Origin: BS750m-G62 sp964577175
GTDB taxonomy: Bacteria > Planctomycetota > Phycisphaerae > FEN-1346
Length of the DNA stretch: 60,252 nucleotides
Direction of reading: 5' to 3'
Assembly (NCBI GenBank): GCA_964577175.1
Contig: CAZNYC010000005.1
Coordinates: 1 to 60,252 of the forward strand
Position 1 is the first letter of the stretch, and each line of letters opens with the position of its first letter. Made by a program: the position numbers and the translations under genes. Of this stretch, positions 36,219 through 43,961 are shown piece after piece. Below the pieces are notes generated by a model. It made no database searches. It was not told where the DNA came from and saw only the letters and a list, made by a program, of their open reading frames with translations.

Positions 36219-37064
36219 ATGAGCATCAAGGCCCGATGGATCGCCGTCTGCCTGGTCGGTGCCGTTCTGGCCGCCGGGTCCCATGCCCCCGCCGAAGGGG
36301 CCGAGAAGCAGTCGCTTCTCGTCCAGGGGTCCACCACGGTCGGCCCGATTGGCGACGCCTTCGCCGAGGCGTTTATGCGCAAGTTCGCCGACGTCTCGGT
36401 CACCGTCAAGAAGACGGGGTCCGGCGACGGGGCCAAGGCGCTGCTGGACGGCCAGTGCGACGTGGCCAACATGAGCCGCTTCATGAAGGAGAAGGAGTAC
36501 GCCGCCGCCGTCGAGAAAGGGTTCCTGCCCGTGGCACACGTGGTGGCGATGGACGGCGTATGCGTGGTGGTGCACCCGTCGAACCCCGTCAAGGAACTGA
36601 CGACCGACCAGGTCCGCGCCATGTTCCAGGGCAAGGTCACGAACTGGAAGGACGTGGGCGGCGCAGACATGGAAATCGTCCTCTACAGCCGCGACACCTC
36701 CTCCGGCACTTACGAGACGTTTCACAACCTCGTGATGGCCAAAGAGAAGATGGGCTCCGGCGTCGAATACGTCGCCAGCAACCCCGACATGCACAAGCAC
36801 GTCTCGACGACGCAGGCGGCGGTCGGATACGTCGGGCTCGGCTTCGTGGACGAGAAGATCAAGGCGCTCAAGGTGAACGGCGTCCTGCCCACGAGCCGGA
36901 CGATCGCCTCCGGCACGTACCCCATCGCCCGGCCGCTGTTCATGTGGACGCGCGGCTTTCCGGTCCTGGGTTCGCTGACGCACGCCTTCGTGACGTTCCA
37001 CCTCAGCGAAGAGGGCCAGGAGATCATCGAGTCGAAGGGCTTCATCCCGGTCACGAGTTACTAA
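36219..37064 (+). CDS. pstS: Phosphate-binding protein PstS
   Basis: 281 aa. Periplasmic phosphate-binding component of the high-affinity Pst transporter. The signal peptide is about 1-28. Phosphate-loop motifs are GSTTVGPI, KTGSGDGAK, and SRDTSSGTYE. An ideal AAAGGAG ribosome site lies 8 nt before the ATG. It is separated from pstC by 445 bp of repeats rather than by a few bases, and a MITE begins at the last base of its stop codon. Expected to be induced by PhoB. Confidence 0.95.
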   Translation: MSIKARWIAVCLVGAVLAAGSHAPAEGAEKQSLLVQGSTTVGPIGDAFAEAFMRKFADVSVTVKKTGSGDGAKALLDGQCDVANMSRFMKEKEYAAAVEKGFLPVAHVVAMDGVCVVVHPSNPVKELTTDQVRAMFQGKVTNWKDVGGADMEIVLYSRDTSSGTYETFHNLVMAKEKMGSGVEYVASNPDMHKHVSTTQAAVGYVGLGFVDEKIKALKVNGVLPTSRTIASGTYPIARPLFMWTRGFPVLGSLTHAFVTFHLSEEGQEIIESKGFIPVTSY

Positions 37065-37224
37065 GAGCCTATCCGAATACCCCCTCGTCGGCCCGAGGCC
37101 GAGCGAGGCGGCCGCAGGCAAGGAGGGCGAAGCAGGCAACCCGTCTCCGGGTTGGCGATGCAGCCCGACGCCGTCTGCGGTCGCCGCAGCCGGCCGAAGC
37201 CAGAGGGTGATTCGGATAGGCTCT
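37064..37224. mobile_element. AGAGCCTATCCGAAT MITE-like element, full copy
   Basis: A 161-bp element with a perfect 15-bp terminal inverted repeat (AGAGCCTATCCGAAT and ATTCGGATAGGCTCT). The first base coincides with the last base of the pstS stop codon. The inner part is GC-rich and encodes nothing. A shorter relative is at 14756-14834. When transcribed it would fold on itself and could reduce read-through from pstS to pstC. Confidence 0.8.
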
Positions 37225-37509
37225 AAGGCTGTTTTGTCAACTCTTGCCAACCGACAACGACTCGAGCGCGGTGGGCAGTCTTGCCCACCGCGCGGTGCCC
37301 ACGACTGGGCACCGCGCCACGGCCCTTGTGGATGATGGCGACGTTGACAACGTAGCCCTAAGCGGTCCGACAAGCGTTTTGCGCGGTGGTTCTCCGTAAC
37401 CACCGCGCAACAAGCGGGTGAACCGCGGCGGGTACGGAGACCCGCCGCGCAAACACGTTTCAGGACTCATGTGGGACCTCGCAGGCCGGGTCCCGAGGAA
37501 CCGCAGCCC
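37225..37509. repeat. Palindrome cluster between pstS and pstC
   Basis: Four near-perfect hairpins in a row: 37266-37293 (GCGCGGTGGGCA, loop GTCT, TGCCCACCGCGC), 37294-37313 (GGTGCCCA, loop CGAC, TGGGCACC), 37381-37408 (GCGCGGTGGT, TCTCCGTA, ACCACCGCGC) and about 37424-37450 (CGCGGCGGGT, ACGGAG, ACCCGCCGCG). No gene is seen. The last two belong to the GCGCGGYGGGT family with the TCTCCG loop. Confidence 0.75.
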
Positions 37510-38532
37510 ATGAGCCGGACACCGGGCACCACAAGGCGACGCGAATCGGCGGCAGCGGTCGGGTTCGACCGGCCGCTTCTGCTGACCGCGCGCGAGGACC
37601 TGGTCGGCTACGCCAGCAGCCTGGCCGGCCGGTCGCTCCTGTTCCTCGTAGCCGCCTCCAGCGTGCTCGCGGTCTTTTTGATCTTCATCTTCATCACGCG
37701 CGAGGCGTTTCTGTTCTTCGTTCAGGGTGAGACGATCGGCGAGGCGTTCCGTTTCTTCCTGGAGCGCGCCGGCGAGGTCTTCGGCAGCGCGGCCTGGCAC
37801 CCGGAACACGAAGCGGAGCCGGAATTCGGCATGCTGGCGCTCATCGCCGGCTCGTTCTACGTCACGTTCGGGTCGGTCCTCATCGCCGTCCCGCTCGGCC
37901 TTCTGACGGCCGTGTGCCTGAGCGACATCTTTCCGTTCACGCTGCGGCAGGTGACGAAGCCGGTGGTGGAAGTTTTGGCGGCCATTCCGTCGGTGGCGTA
38001 CGGCTTCTTCGCGGTGATGGTCGTGAAGCCGTGGATGCAGCAGTACCTGGGTGTGCCGAGCGGGGCGAACGTGCTGAACGCTTCCATGATTCTGGCCGTC
38101 ATGGCCGTGCCCACCATCGTGAGCGTGTCGGAGGACGCCCTGACGGCCGTGGGGCGCCCGCTGCGCGAGGCCTCCTACGCCCTCGGCGCCACGCGGGCCG
38201 AAACGATGGTCCGCGTGGTCATCCCGGCGGCGCATAACGGCATCATCGCCGCCGTCATCCTGGGCATGATGCGGGCGGTGGGCGAAACGATGGTCGTGTG
38301 GATGGCGGCCGGCAACGCCACGCAGATTCCGCACCCGTGGTGGGACCTGACGGAGTCGGTCCGGACGATGACGGCGACCATCGCCCAGGAGATGGGGGAA
38401 ACGGCGCACGGGTCGGTGCACTACCATTCGCTCTTCACCATCGGGCTCATCCTGCTGGTCTTCACGTTCGTGCTGAACACGCTGACGGAGTTCCTCCTCA
38501 GCCGCATGCAATTCCGGGGGGCGAAGTCATGA
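37510..38532 (+). CDS. pstC: Phosphate ABC transporter permease PstC
   Basis: 340 aa. Inner-membrane permease subunit of the Pst complex. TM1 is at about 40-62 (LLFLVAASSVLAVFLIFIFI). The permease core begins at GSFYVTFGSVLIAVPLGLLTA, and the EAA-type loop that contacts PstB is EASYALGATRAETMVRVVIPAAHNG (quoted in part). A soluble loop of about 40 residues with many acidic residues follows TM1. The ATG at 37510 is preferred to the GTG at 37471. It overlaps pstA by ATGA, so the two are translationally coupled. Confidence 0.94.
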   Translation: MSRTPGTTRRRESAAAVGFDRPLLLTAREDLVGYASSLAGRSLLFLVAASSVLAVFLIFIFITREAFLFFVQGETIGEAFRFFLERAGEVFGSAAWHPEHEAEPEFGMLALIAGSFYVTFGSVLIAVPLGLLTAVCLSDIFPFTLRQVTKPVVEVLAAIPSVAYGFFAVMVVKPWMQQYLGVPSGANVLNASMILAVMAVPTIVSVSEDALTAVGRPLREASYALGATRAETMVRVVIPAAHNGIIAAVILGMMRAVGETMVVWMAAGNATQIPHPWWDLTESVRTMTATIAQEMGETAHGSVHYHSLFTIGLILLVFTFVLNTLTEFLLSRMQFRGAKS

Positions 38533-40178
38533 ACGTCCGCCTCCGCCGCCTGCTCAACCGCGGATTCAGCGGGGTCTCCGTCCTCTCGGTCCTCCTGCTG
38601 ACGGCTGCGCTGGTGGTGATTCTCGGGCCGATGCTTCTGGAGGGTGCGACCGCCGTCTTCTTCGACGGCACGGTCGAGTTCCGCCAGGTGCAACTGCAGC
38701 GGTTCGGGCGGGGCAACCCGGCGGCGGTAAAGCGCGAGACGGCCGCCACGGAGAAGGCACGCGAGCCCGTGTACCGTATTCTGGACCGGTTCGAGCAGGG
38801 CATCGACACCGCCCGGCTCGAAGACGACGCCCGCACCGTCTATCGGGAACTCGGCAAGCAGTTGAAACACCGCGACGACGTGACGCCGGAAGAGCGGCTC
38901 GAGATCCGCCGCTTCTTCCGCGGGCTCCGCAACACGCTCATCGACGCCTACGAGTCGGCGGACAAGGCCGACGCGCGGCGGCTGATCGGAGAAGTGCTCG
39001 CGCACGAGTCGGATCCGCGCCTCGCCGACACGGTGGCCGAACGCCTCTTCCGCATGGCGCGCGACTACCGCCGGCTGCTGGAGACGTTCGACCTCTCGCA
39101 GCGCGAGGAGTACGCCGCCGCCCTGGAGGAAGTGCAGGCAGCCGTCCGCAAGTTGCTGGGACCCCGTCCCGGAGAGCCGCTGCCGAAACTGGCCATGAAC
39201 CGCTACGGCGCCCACCGGATGGACCTGGTGGCGCGGTGGTCGGACGACCTCTTCTATGCGGAGAAGTGGGTACAGGAGGAGGAAGGCCGGCCGCTCGTCA
39301 AGAAACGGATTCCGCGGGAGGAGCAGTTCGCGGGAACGGAACTGGCCCCTCTCTTCCCGCTGTTCCGGGAGAACATCGACGAGATGTTCCTGCCGCGCTC
39401 TACCGTGTACTGGCAGTACTTTCTGGACGACAGCGTCCCGGGGCACTATTTCGGCGGTGTGGGCGAGGAGATTCTCGGCACGCTCACCATCACGGTGCTG
39501 GCGATTTTGTTCGCGTTTCCCCTGGGGCTGGTCTCGGCGGCGTACCTGGTCGAGGTGGCGGGCGACCACGTCGTCGTCCGGTTCATCCGGATGTGCATCA
39601 ACACGCTGGCCGGTGTGCCGAGCATCGTGTTCGGCCTGTTCGGCCTGGCGTTCTTCGTCATGGTGATCCAGGAGGCGAGCGACGGGGCGCTCAAGGGCCC
39701 CAGCGTCCTGGCGTGCGCGCTGACCGGGTCGGTACTCATTCTGCCGGTCGTCATCCGGGCGAGCGAGGAGGCGATCCGGGCGGTGCCGACCTCCTACAAG
39801 GAGGCGGCGCTGGCGCTGGGCGCGAGCCGGCTGCGGTGTTTCCTGACGGTCCAGTTGCCCGCCGCCCTCCCCGGCGTCCTGACGGGCGTCATCCTCAGCC
39901 TGAGCCGCGCCGCCGGCGAGACCGCGCCGTACCTGTTCGTCGGAGCCGCCGCCACGACGGATCCGCTGTGGCAATCCGCCGCCTGGGATTGGCCGTGGCA
40001 GCAGACCCAGATGCTCTCCTACGGCGCGTACGACCTGGCGATGAACGACCGCATCGCCGCCATGGTGCCCCATCAGCAGTGGGGCATGGTCATGACGCTG
40101 ATCCTCCTGACGCTGACCCTGAACATCCTCGCCATCGTGGTGAGGTGGCGCATCAGCCGAAAACTGCGCGGCACGTGA
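38529..40178 (+). CDS. pstA: Phosphate ABC transporter permease PstA with large insertion
   Basis: 549 aa, against about 290-300 for typical PstA. TM1 (about 15-40) is followed by about 260 extra residues (about 45-310), rich in charged helix-forming sequence, before the normal core starts at GTLTITVLAILFAFPLGLVSA. From there it is a standard permease: the EAA loop EAALALGASRLRCFLTVQLP, and a final TM near residue 525. By topology the insertion faces the periplasm and could reach PstS or the cell wall. The ATG at 38529 overlaps the pstC stop. It lacks obvious similarity to a known domain by eye. Confidence 0.9.
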   Translation: MNVRLRRLLNRGFSGVSVLSVLLLTAALVVILGPMLLEGATAVFFDGTVEFRQVQLQRFGRGNPAAVKRETAATEKAREPVYRILDRFEQGIDTARLEDDARTVYRELGKQLKHRDDVTPEERLEIRRFFRGLRNTLIDAYESADKADARRLIGEVLAHESDPRLADTVAERLFRMARDYRRLLETFDLSQREEYAAALEEVQAAVRKLLGPRPGEPLPKLAMNRYGAHRMDLVARWSDDLFYAEKWVQEEEGRPLVKKRIPREEQFAGTELAPLFPLFRENIDEMFLPRSTVYWQYFLDDSVPGHYFGGVGEEILGTLTITVLAILFAFPLGLVSAAYLVEVAGDHVVVRFIRMCINTLAGVPSIVFGLFGLAFFVMVIQEASDGALKGPSVLACALTGSVLILPVVIRASEEAIRAVPTSYKEAALALGASRLRCFLTVQLPAALPGVLTGVILSLSRAAGETAPYLFVGAAATTDPLWQSAAWDWPWQQTQMLSYGAYDLAMNDRIAAMVPHQQWGMVMTLILLTLTLNILAIVVRWRISRKLRGT

Positions 40179-40231
40179 GATTCGCCTTGAGTCCGAGCCG
40201 CGACTTGCTTAAAAACACACGAGGTTCCGAG

Positions 40232-41113
40232 ATGAGCGATATGCCGGAAACCACCGCCTCGACGCCGGAGACGATCGGCGGGACGACCGGGCGGCCCAGG
40301 GAGTCATCCATGCCGGCGATAGCCATTGATCACCCCCGGCGGAGGCCCCTCGAAGCCGGTGACCCCGTCGTCTGTTCCCGCGACTTCTGCCTCTATTACG
40401 GGCGCAAGACCGGCGTCAAGAACATCACGATGGACATCTACCCGAAGTCGGTCACCGCCATCATCGGGCCGAGCGGGTGCGGCAAGAGCACGTTCCTGCG
40501 AAGCATCAACCGCATGAACGACCTCATCCCGACCGCCCGGGCCGAAGGGGCCCTGTTCGTCGGGGGGACCAACATCTACGACAAGGCGGTCAACCTCGTC
40601 AACCTGCGGCAGCAGGTGGGGATGGTGTTTCAGCAGCCGAATCCCTTCCCGAAGAGCATCTACGACAACATTGCGTACGGCCCGCGGCTTCAGGGACATC
40701 GGAGCCGGGCGAACCTCGACGCCCTGGTCGAGCAGTGCCTCCGCAGCGCCGCCCTGTGGGACGAGGTGAAGGACGACCTCCGGAAGAGCGCCCTGGGCCT
40801 CTCCGGGGGGCAGCAGCAGCGGCTGTGCATCGCGCGGGCGCTGGCCACCGAACCGAAAGTGCTGCTCATGGACGAGCCCTGCTCGGCGCTCGACCCGATC
40901 GCCACCGGCCGCATCGAGGACCTCATCGGCCAACTCAAGGACACCTACACGATCGTCATCGTCACGCATAACATGCAGCAGGCCGCCCGCGTCAGCGAGC
41001 GGACGGCGTTTTTCTGCCTCGGCGACCTCATCGAGTACGGACCGACGGAGGAACTCTTCACCAAGCCCGGGGAGAAGCAGACCGAGGATTACATCACCGG
41101 CCGATTCGGGTAA
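40232..41113 (+). CDS. pstB: Phosphate ABC transporter ATP-binding protein PstB
   Basis: 293 aa. ATPase of the Pst importer. Walker A GPSGCGKST, Q-loop MVFQQPNPFPKSIYDN, signature LSGGQQQR, Walker B VLLMDEPCSALD, and H-loop VTHNMQQA are all intact. The first 35 residues are a Thr/Pro-rich extension not common in PstB; a shorter start at the ATG 40310 would remove most of it. GAGG about 7 nt before 40232 supports the longer form. It lies 53 bp after pstA and 48 bp before phoU. Confidence 0.95.
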   Translation: MSDMPETTASTPETIGGTTGRPRESSMPAIAIDHPRRRPLEAGDPVVCSRDFCLYYGRKTGVKNITMDIYPKSVTAIIGPSGCGKSTFLRSINRMNDLIPTARAEGALFVGGTNIYDKAVNLVNLRQQVGMVFQQPNPFPKSIYDNIAYGPRLQGHRSRANLDALVEQCLRSAALWDEVKDDLRKSALGLSGGQQQRLCIARALATEPKVLLMDEPCSALDPIATGRIEDLIGQLKDTYTIVIVTHNMQQAARVSERTAFFCLGDLIEYGPTEELFTKPGEKQTEDYITGRFG

Positions 41114-41161
41114 GCGACGCCCCGGCCCCACCTCGCACGCGGCAGACGAAGGATCCATATC

Positions 41162-41833
41162 ATGTCCGAACTCCAACGGAACGTCGATGCGCTGATGCAG
41201 CAATTGGACCGGATGGGCCTCCGCGTGCAGCAGAGCGTACGCGACGCCCTCGACGCCGTCGAGGCCCGCGACGTCGAGGCCGGCCTGGCCGTCAGCCGGC
41301 GCGACAACGCCATCGACGCCGAAGAGGTGGCCATCGAAAAGGAGTGCGTCCGCCTGCTGGCCCTGTACCAGCCCACCGCGGTGGACCTGCGGAGCCTCTG
41401 CTTCGTCATCAAGGCCAACAACGACCTGGAACGCATCGCCGACAAGGCCGCCAGCATCGGCCGGCGCATCCGGCACCTCGTGGACGACGGCGTGAATCTG
41501 GCCACCTACCCCGAGTGGCGTGACCTCGTGGACCTCGTGACGGAGCGCCTGGACGAGACGCTGCGGACCATCAGTACGCGGGACTGCGCCTCGGCCGAAT
41601 CGCTCGTCACCTCTGACGTCGATGCCGAGGAGGCCTATCGCCGCATCGCCCGCCACATCATCGCGCGGGCACGCGAGGCGCCCGGCGGCGTCGACATGGC
41701 CGTCACCCTGGTGCTCCTCGTGCGGGCGGTCCACCGCATCGGCGAACTGTGCACCAACATCGCCGAGGACATCGTCTTCGTCTGCACGGGCGACATCGTC
41801 CGCCATGCCGACGCGCAGGAATCGGACGGTTAA
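41162..41833 (+). CDS. phoU: Phosphate signalling protein PhoU
   Basis: 223 aa. Two PhoU three-helix repeats, each with the metal-binding E/DxxxD pattern (RRDNAIDAEEVAIEKE and the weaker second copy near SDVDAEEAYRR). VIKANNDLERIADKAASIG is the conserved first-repeat end. PhoU links Pst transport to inhibition of PhoR. AAGGA lies about 9 nt before the ATG. It closes the pst operon. Confidence 0.95.
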   Translation: MSELQRNVDALMQQLDRMGLRVQQSVRDALDAVEARDVEAGLAVSRRDNAIDAEEVAIEKECVRLLALYQPTAVDLRSLCFVIKANNDLERIADKAASIGRRIRHLVDDGVNLATYPEWRDLVDLVTERLDETLRTISTRDCASAESLVTSDVDAEEAYRRIARHIIARAREAPGGVDMAVTLVLLVRAVHRIGELCTNIAEDIVFVCTGDIVRHADAQESDG

Positions 41834-42121
41834 GACCCCGTTCGCATTGCTTTCCTCCGGGGCACACATACCTTGTAGTGCGCGTTCCCGGGGCGCCCTT
41901 TTCCACGTCCGCTTTCCCTCCGAGTCCCCCCGGCGCCGGACAAACGAAGAGTTAGCGCAAAAGCAATCGTTAACGGCCCCTTCAAACTTAACCGCCCGTT
42001 AATGCGGCGCGTATAAGGGCTTAACGGGCCCTTGCCAGAATTCTAACGTGCTGCGGTCGCCGGCGCAAGCGAGCGGCGCTTGCCCCGACCCCGAATCGCC
42101 ACTCGTCCGAAAGGAACTGTC
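41834..42121 (+). promoter_or_regulatory. Candidate Pho-box promoter of the porin gene
   Basis: An AT-rich island (41940-42050) inside GC-rich DNA contains TTAA at 41970, 41988, 41999 and 42021; the last three are at 0, +11 and +33, the same spacing as before pstS. TATAAG at 42012-42017 could be the -10 box, with two TTAA boxes in place of a -35, as in known PhoB-dependent promoters. The last box lies just downstream of this -10. The sequence around 42017-42035 can also fold (GGGCTTAACGGGCCC). Confidence 0.55.
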
Positions 42122-43570
42122 ATGGCAAGAATCAGGGGTGTCGTGGCCGTATTTGTGGGGGCCCTGCTCCTGGGGCCGGCGGCAGCGTGGGCGGCGGAGC
42201 CCTCGATGGCCGACCTCGAACGCACCGTCACGGCCCTGAAGACGCGCCTCCGAGACCAGGAACGCCGCATCGCCGAACTCGAGGACAACCAGGGCGACCA
42301 GGCCCACCGCCAGGAGATCCGCAAGATGGTCGACGAGGCGGTCGGCGATATCGGGCCCGACGACTTCCGCCTTTACTGGGATAACGGGATGCGGGCCAAG
42401 ACGGGCGACGGCCGCCTCAGTATGAAATTCGGCGGCCGGCTCATGTACGACTGGACGTGGATCGATGGCAACGACATCGAGAACGACTTCGCCGGCAGCG
42501 GCACCGACTTCGAGAACCTCGAAGACGGCAAGGAAATCCGCCGCGCCCGCCTGTACTGGCAAGGCGAGTGGAACAAGAAGATCAAGTTCAAGTGGCAGTA
42601 CGACTGGGCCGACAGCCCCGTCGTCAAGGACCTCTACCTCGAACTCAAGAAGTTGCCCATCGTCGGGAACCTCCGGATGGGCCATTTCAAGGAACCGTTC
42701 GGCCTCGAGGAACTCACCTCCTCCAAGTACGACACGTTCATCGAGCAGGCCTCGCCCAACGTCTTCGCGCCCAGCCGGAACGCCGGCTTCATGCTCCACG
42801 ACGCCGTCCTGGGCGACCGCGTGACGTGGGCCGCCGGCCTCTTCCAGGACACCTCCGACGACCCGGCGAACGACCAGTACGACGAGGGCCAGGCCATCCG
42901 CGACGGCGACGAGCAGTTCACGATGCGCCTCACGGCCCTGCCCTGGTACGCCCAGGAAGGCAAGCGGCTCATCCACACGGGCTTCGCGTACAGTTACCGC
43001 TCGCGCGAGCAGAACCTGCGGTTCCGCCAGCGGCCGGAGGTGCATCTCTCGCCGCGGTTCGTCAACACGGGCCGTCTCGGCATGGTCGACCACGAGAACC
43101 GCATCGGGGCGGAACTCGCCGGCGTGTTCGGACCGCTGCACTTCGCCGGCGAGTACATGACGTCCATCGTCCGGATGTCCGAGGACCTGAACCAGGACGA
43201 CCCCGCCTTCGACGGCTGGTACGTCCAGGTCGGCTACTTCCTGACCGGCGAGCACCGGCCCTACAAGAAGTCCAGCGGCCAGTTCGACCGCGTCAAGCCC
43301 AAGTCGAACTGGGACGAGGGCGGCACGGGCGCCTGGGAAATCGCCGGCCGCTACTCCCAACTCGACCTCACGGACAGCGGCCTGAACGGCGGCGTGATGG
43401 AAAACTACACCCTCGGCCTCAACTGGTACCTGAACCCGAACGTCCGCATCATGTGGAACTACATCCACACGCAGGTTGAGGACCTGGGCGGCCTGGGGGT
43501 CCCGGTGGCCTGGCGGGGCATCGATGACGACGCCGACCTGTTCCTCATGCGCCTCCAGGTCGACTTCTAA
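42122..43570 (+). CDS. Phosphate-selective porin, OprP/OprO type
   Basis: 482 aa. Outer-membrane beta-barrel that admits phosphate or polyphosphate. The signal peptide ends near AAWAAEP (about 24). A short coiled coil follows (LERTVTALKTRLRDQERRIAELE, quoted only as description), typical for trimeric planctomycete porins of this class. The barrel starts at about residue 75. It ends with the strand LMRLQVDF, whose terminal Phe is the outer-membrane insertion signal. AAAGGA lies 7 nt before the ATG. Its position after phoU and the shared Pho-box pattern support phosphate specificity. Confidence 0.9.
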   Translation: MARIRGVVAVFVGALLLGPAAAWAAEPSMADLERTVTALKTRLRDQERRIAELEDNQGDQAHRQEIRKMVDEAVGDIGPDDFRLYWDNGMRAKTGDGRLSMKFGGRLMYDWTWIDGNDIENDFAGSGTDFENLEDGKEIRRARLYWQGEWNKKIKFKWQYDWADSPVVKDLYLELKKLPIVGNLRMGHFKEPFGLEELTSSKYDTFIEQASPNVFAPSRNAGFMLHDAVLGDRVTWAAGLFQDTSDDPANDQYDEGQAIRDGDEQFTMRLTALPWYAQEGKRLIHTGFAYSYRSREQNLRFRQRPEVHLSPRFVNTGRLGMVDHENRIGAELAGVFGPLHFAGEYMTSIVRMSEDLNQDDPAFDGWYVQVGYFLTGEHRPYKKSSGQFDRVKPKSNWDEGGTGAWEIAGRYSQLDLTDSGLNGGVMENYTLGLNWYLNPNVRIMWNYIHTQVEDLGGLGVPVAWRGIDDDADLFLMRLQVDF

Positions 43571-43583
43571 CACGACAACGCTG

Positions 43584-43870
43584 TTGAGGCCGGTAATTGT
43601 CATGTCGCCGGTTGTCATTCTGAGGCGCGGCGCAGCCGCGACGAAGAATCTCGCCTTGGTCTTTGTCGTTTGGGCCTATTCCGTTCACGCCACCAAGCCC
43701 ACGGGGTTGATTGGCGCCCTCGGACAGTGCCCCACGGGTTGCGGTTGGTGGTGTCAGGTACATAGGCCCATTGTCGTTTCGCGTTGGCACGGAGAGATTC
43801 TTCGGCCCCGCGAGCGGGGCCTCAGAATGACAACCGGCGAGCCGCGTCACATTTGATTTACCGGCCTCAA
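43584..43870. mobile_element. TGTCATTCTGAGG MITE-like element containing a nested insertion
   Basis: 287 bp with outer 13-bp inverted repeats TTGAGGCCGGTAA and TTACCGGCCTCAA, and inner TGTCATTCTGAGG and CCTCAGAATGACA repeats. It is an inverted relative of the copy at 52148-52345. The difference is a 100-bp insertion (43671-43770) flanked by TTGTCGTT on both sides. It lies just downstream of the porin stop codon. Confidence 0.85.
43671..43770. mobile_element. Nested 100-bp MITE with 8-bp target duplication
   Basis: Ends TGGGCCTAT and ATAGGCCCA (perfect 9-bp inverted repeat, imperfect for about 30 bp), flanked by direct repeats TTGTCGTT at 43663-43670 and 43771-43778. The homologous element at 52148-52345 has a single TTGTCGTT and no insert, which shows the empty site. 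No open frame of significance. Confidence 0.85.
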
Positions 43871-43961
43871 TAAGTCGGCACATTGTACGCGGCGGGTCGG
43901 AGCCTGTCCCGAAGGAAGTGGAGGGGCACCCGCCGCGCACCGGCCACCTCGTAAACCGGTT

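Noticed and set aside
37225..37450. CRISPR-like array between pstS and pstC
   Set aside because: The units are palindromes of different sequence and spacing, not identical direct repeats with spacers.
43611..43856. Short open frames over the MITE downstream of the porin gene
   Set aside because: They are translations of the inverted repeats and the nested insertion and recur only because the elements recur.
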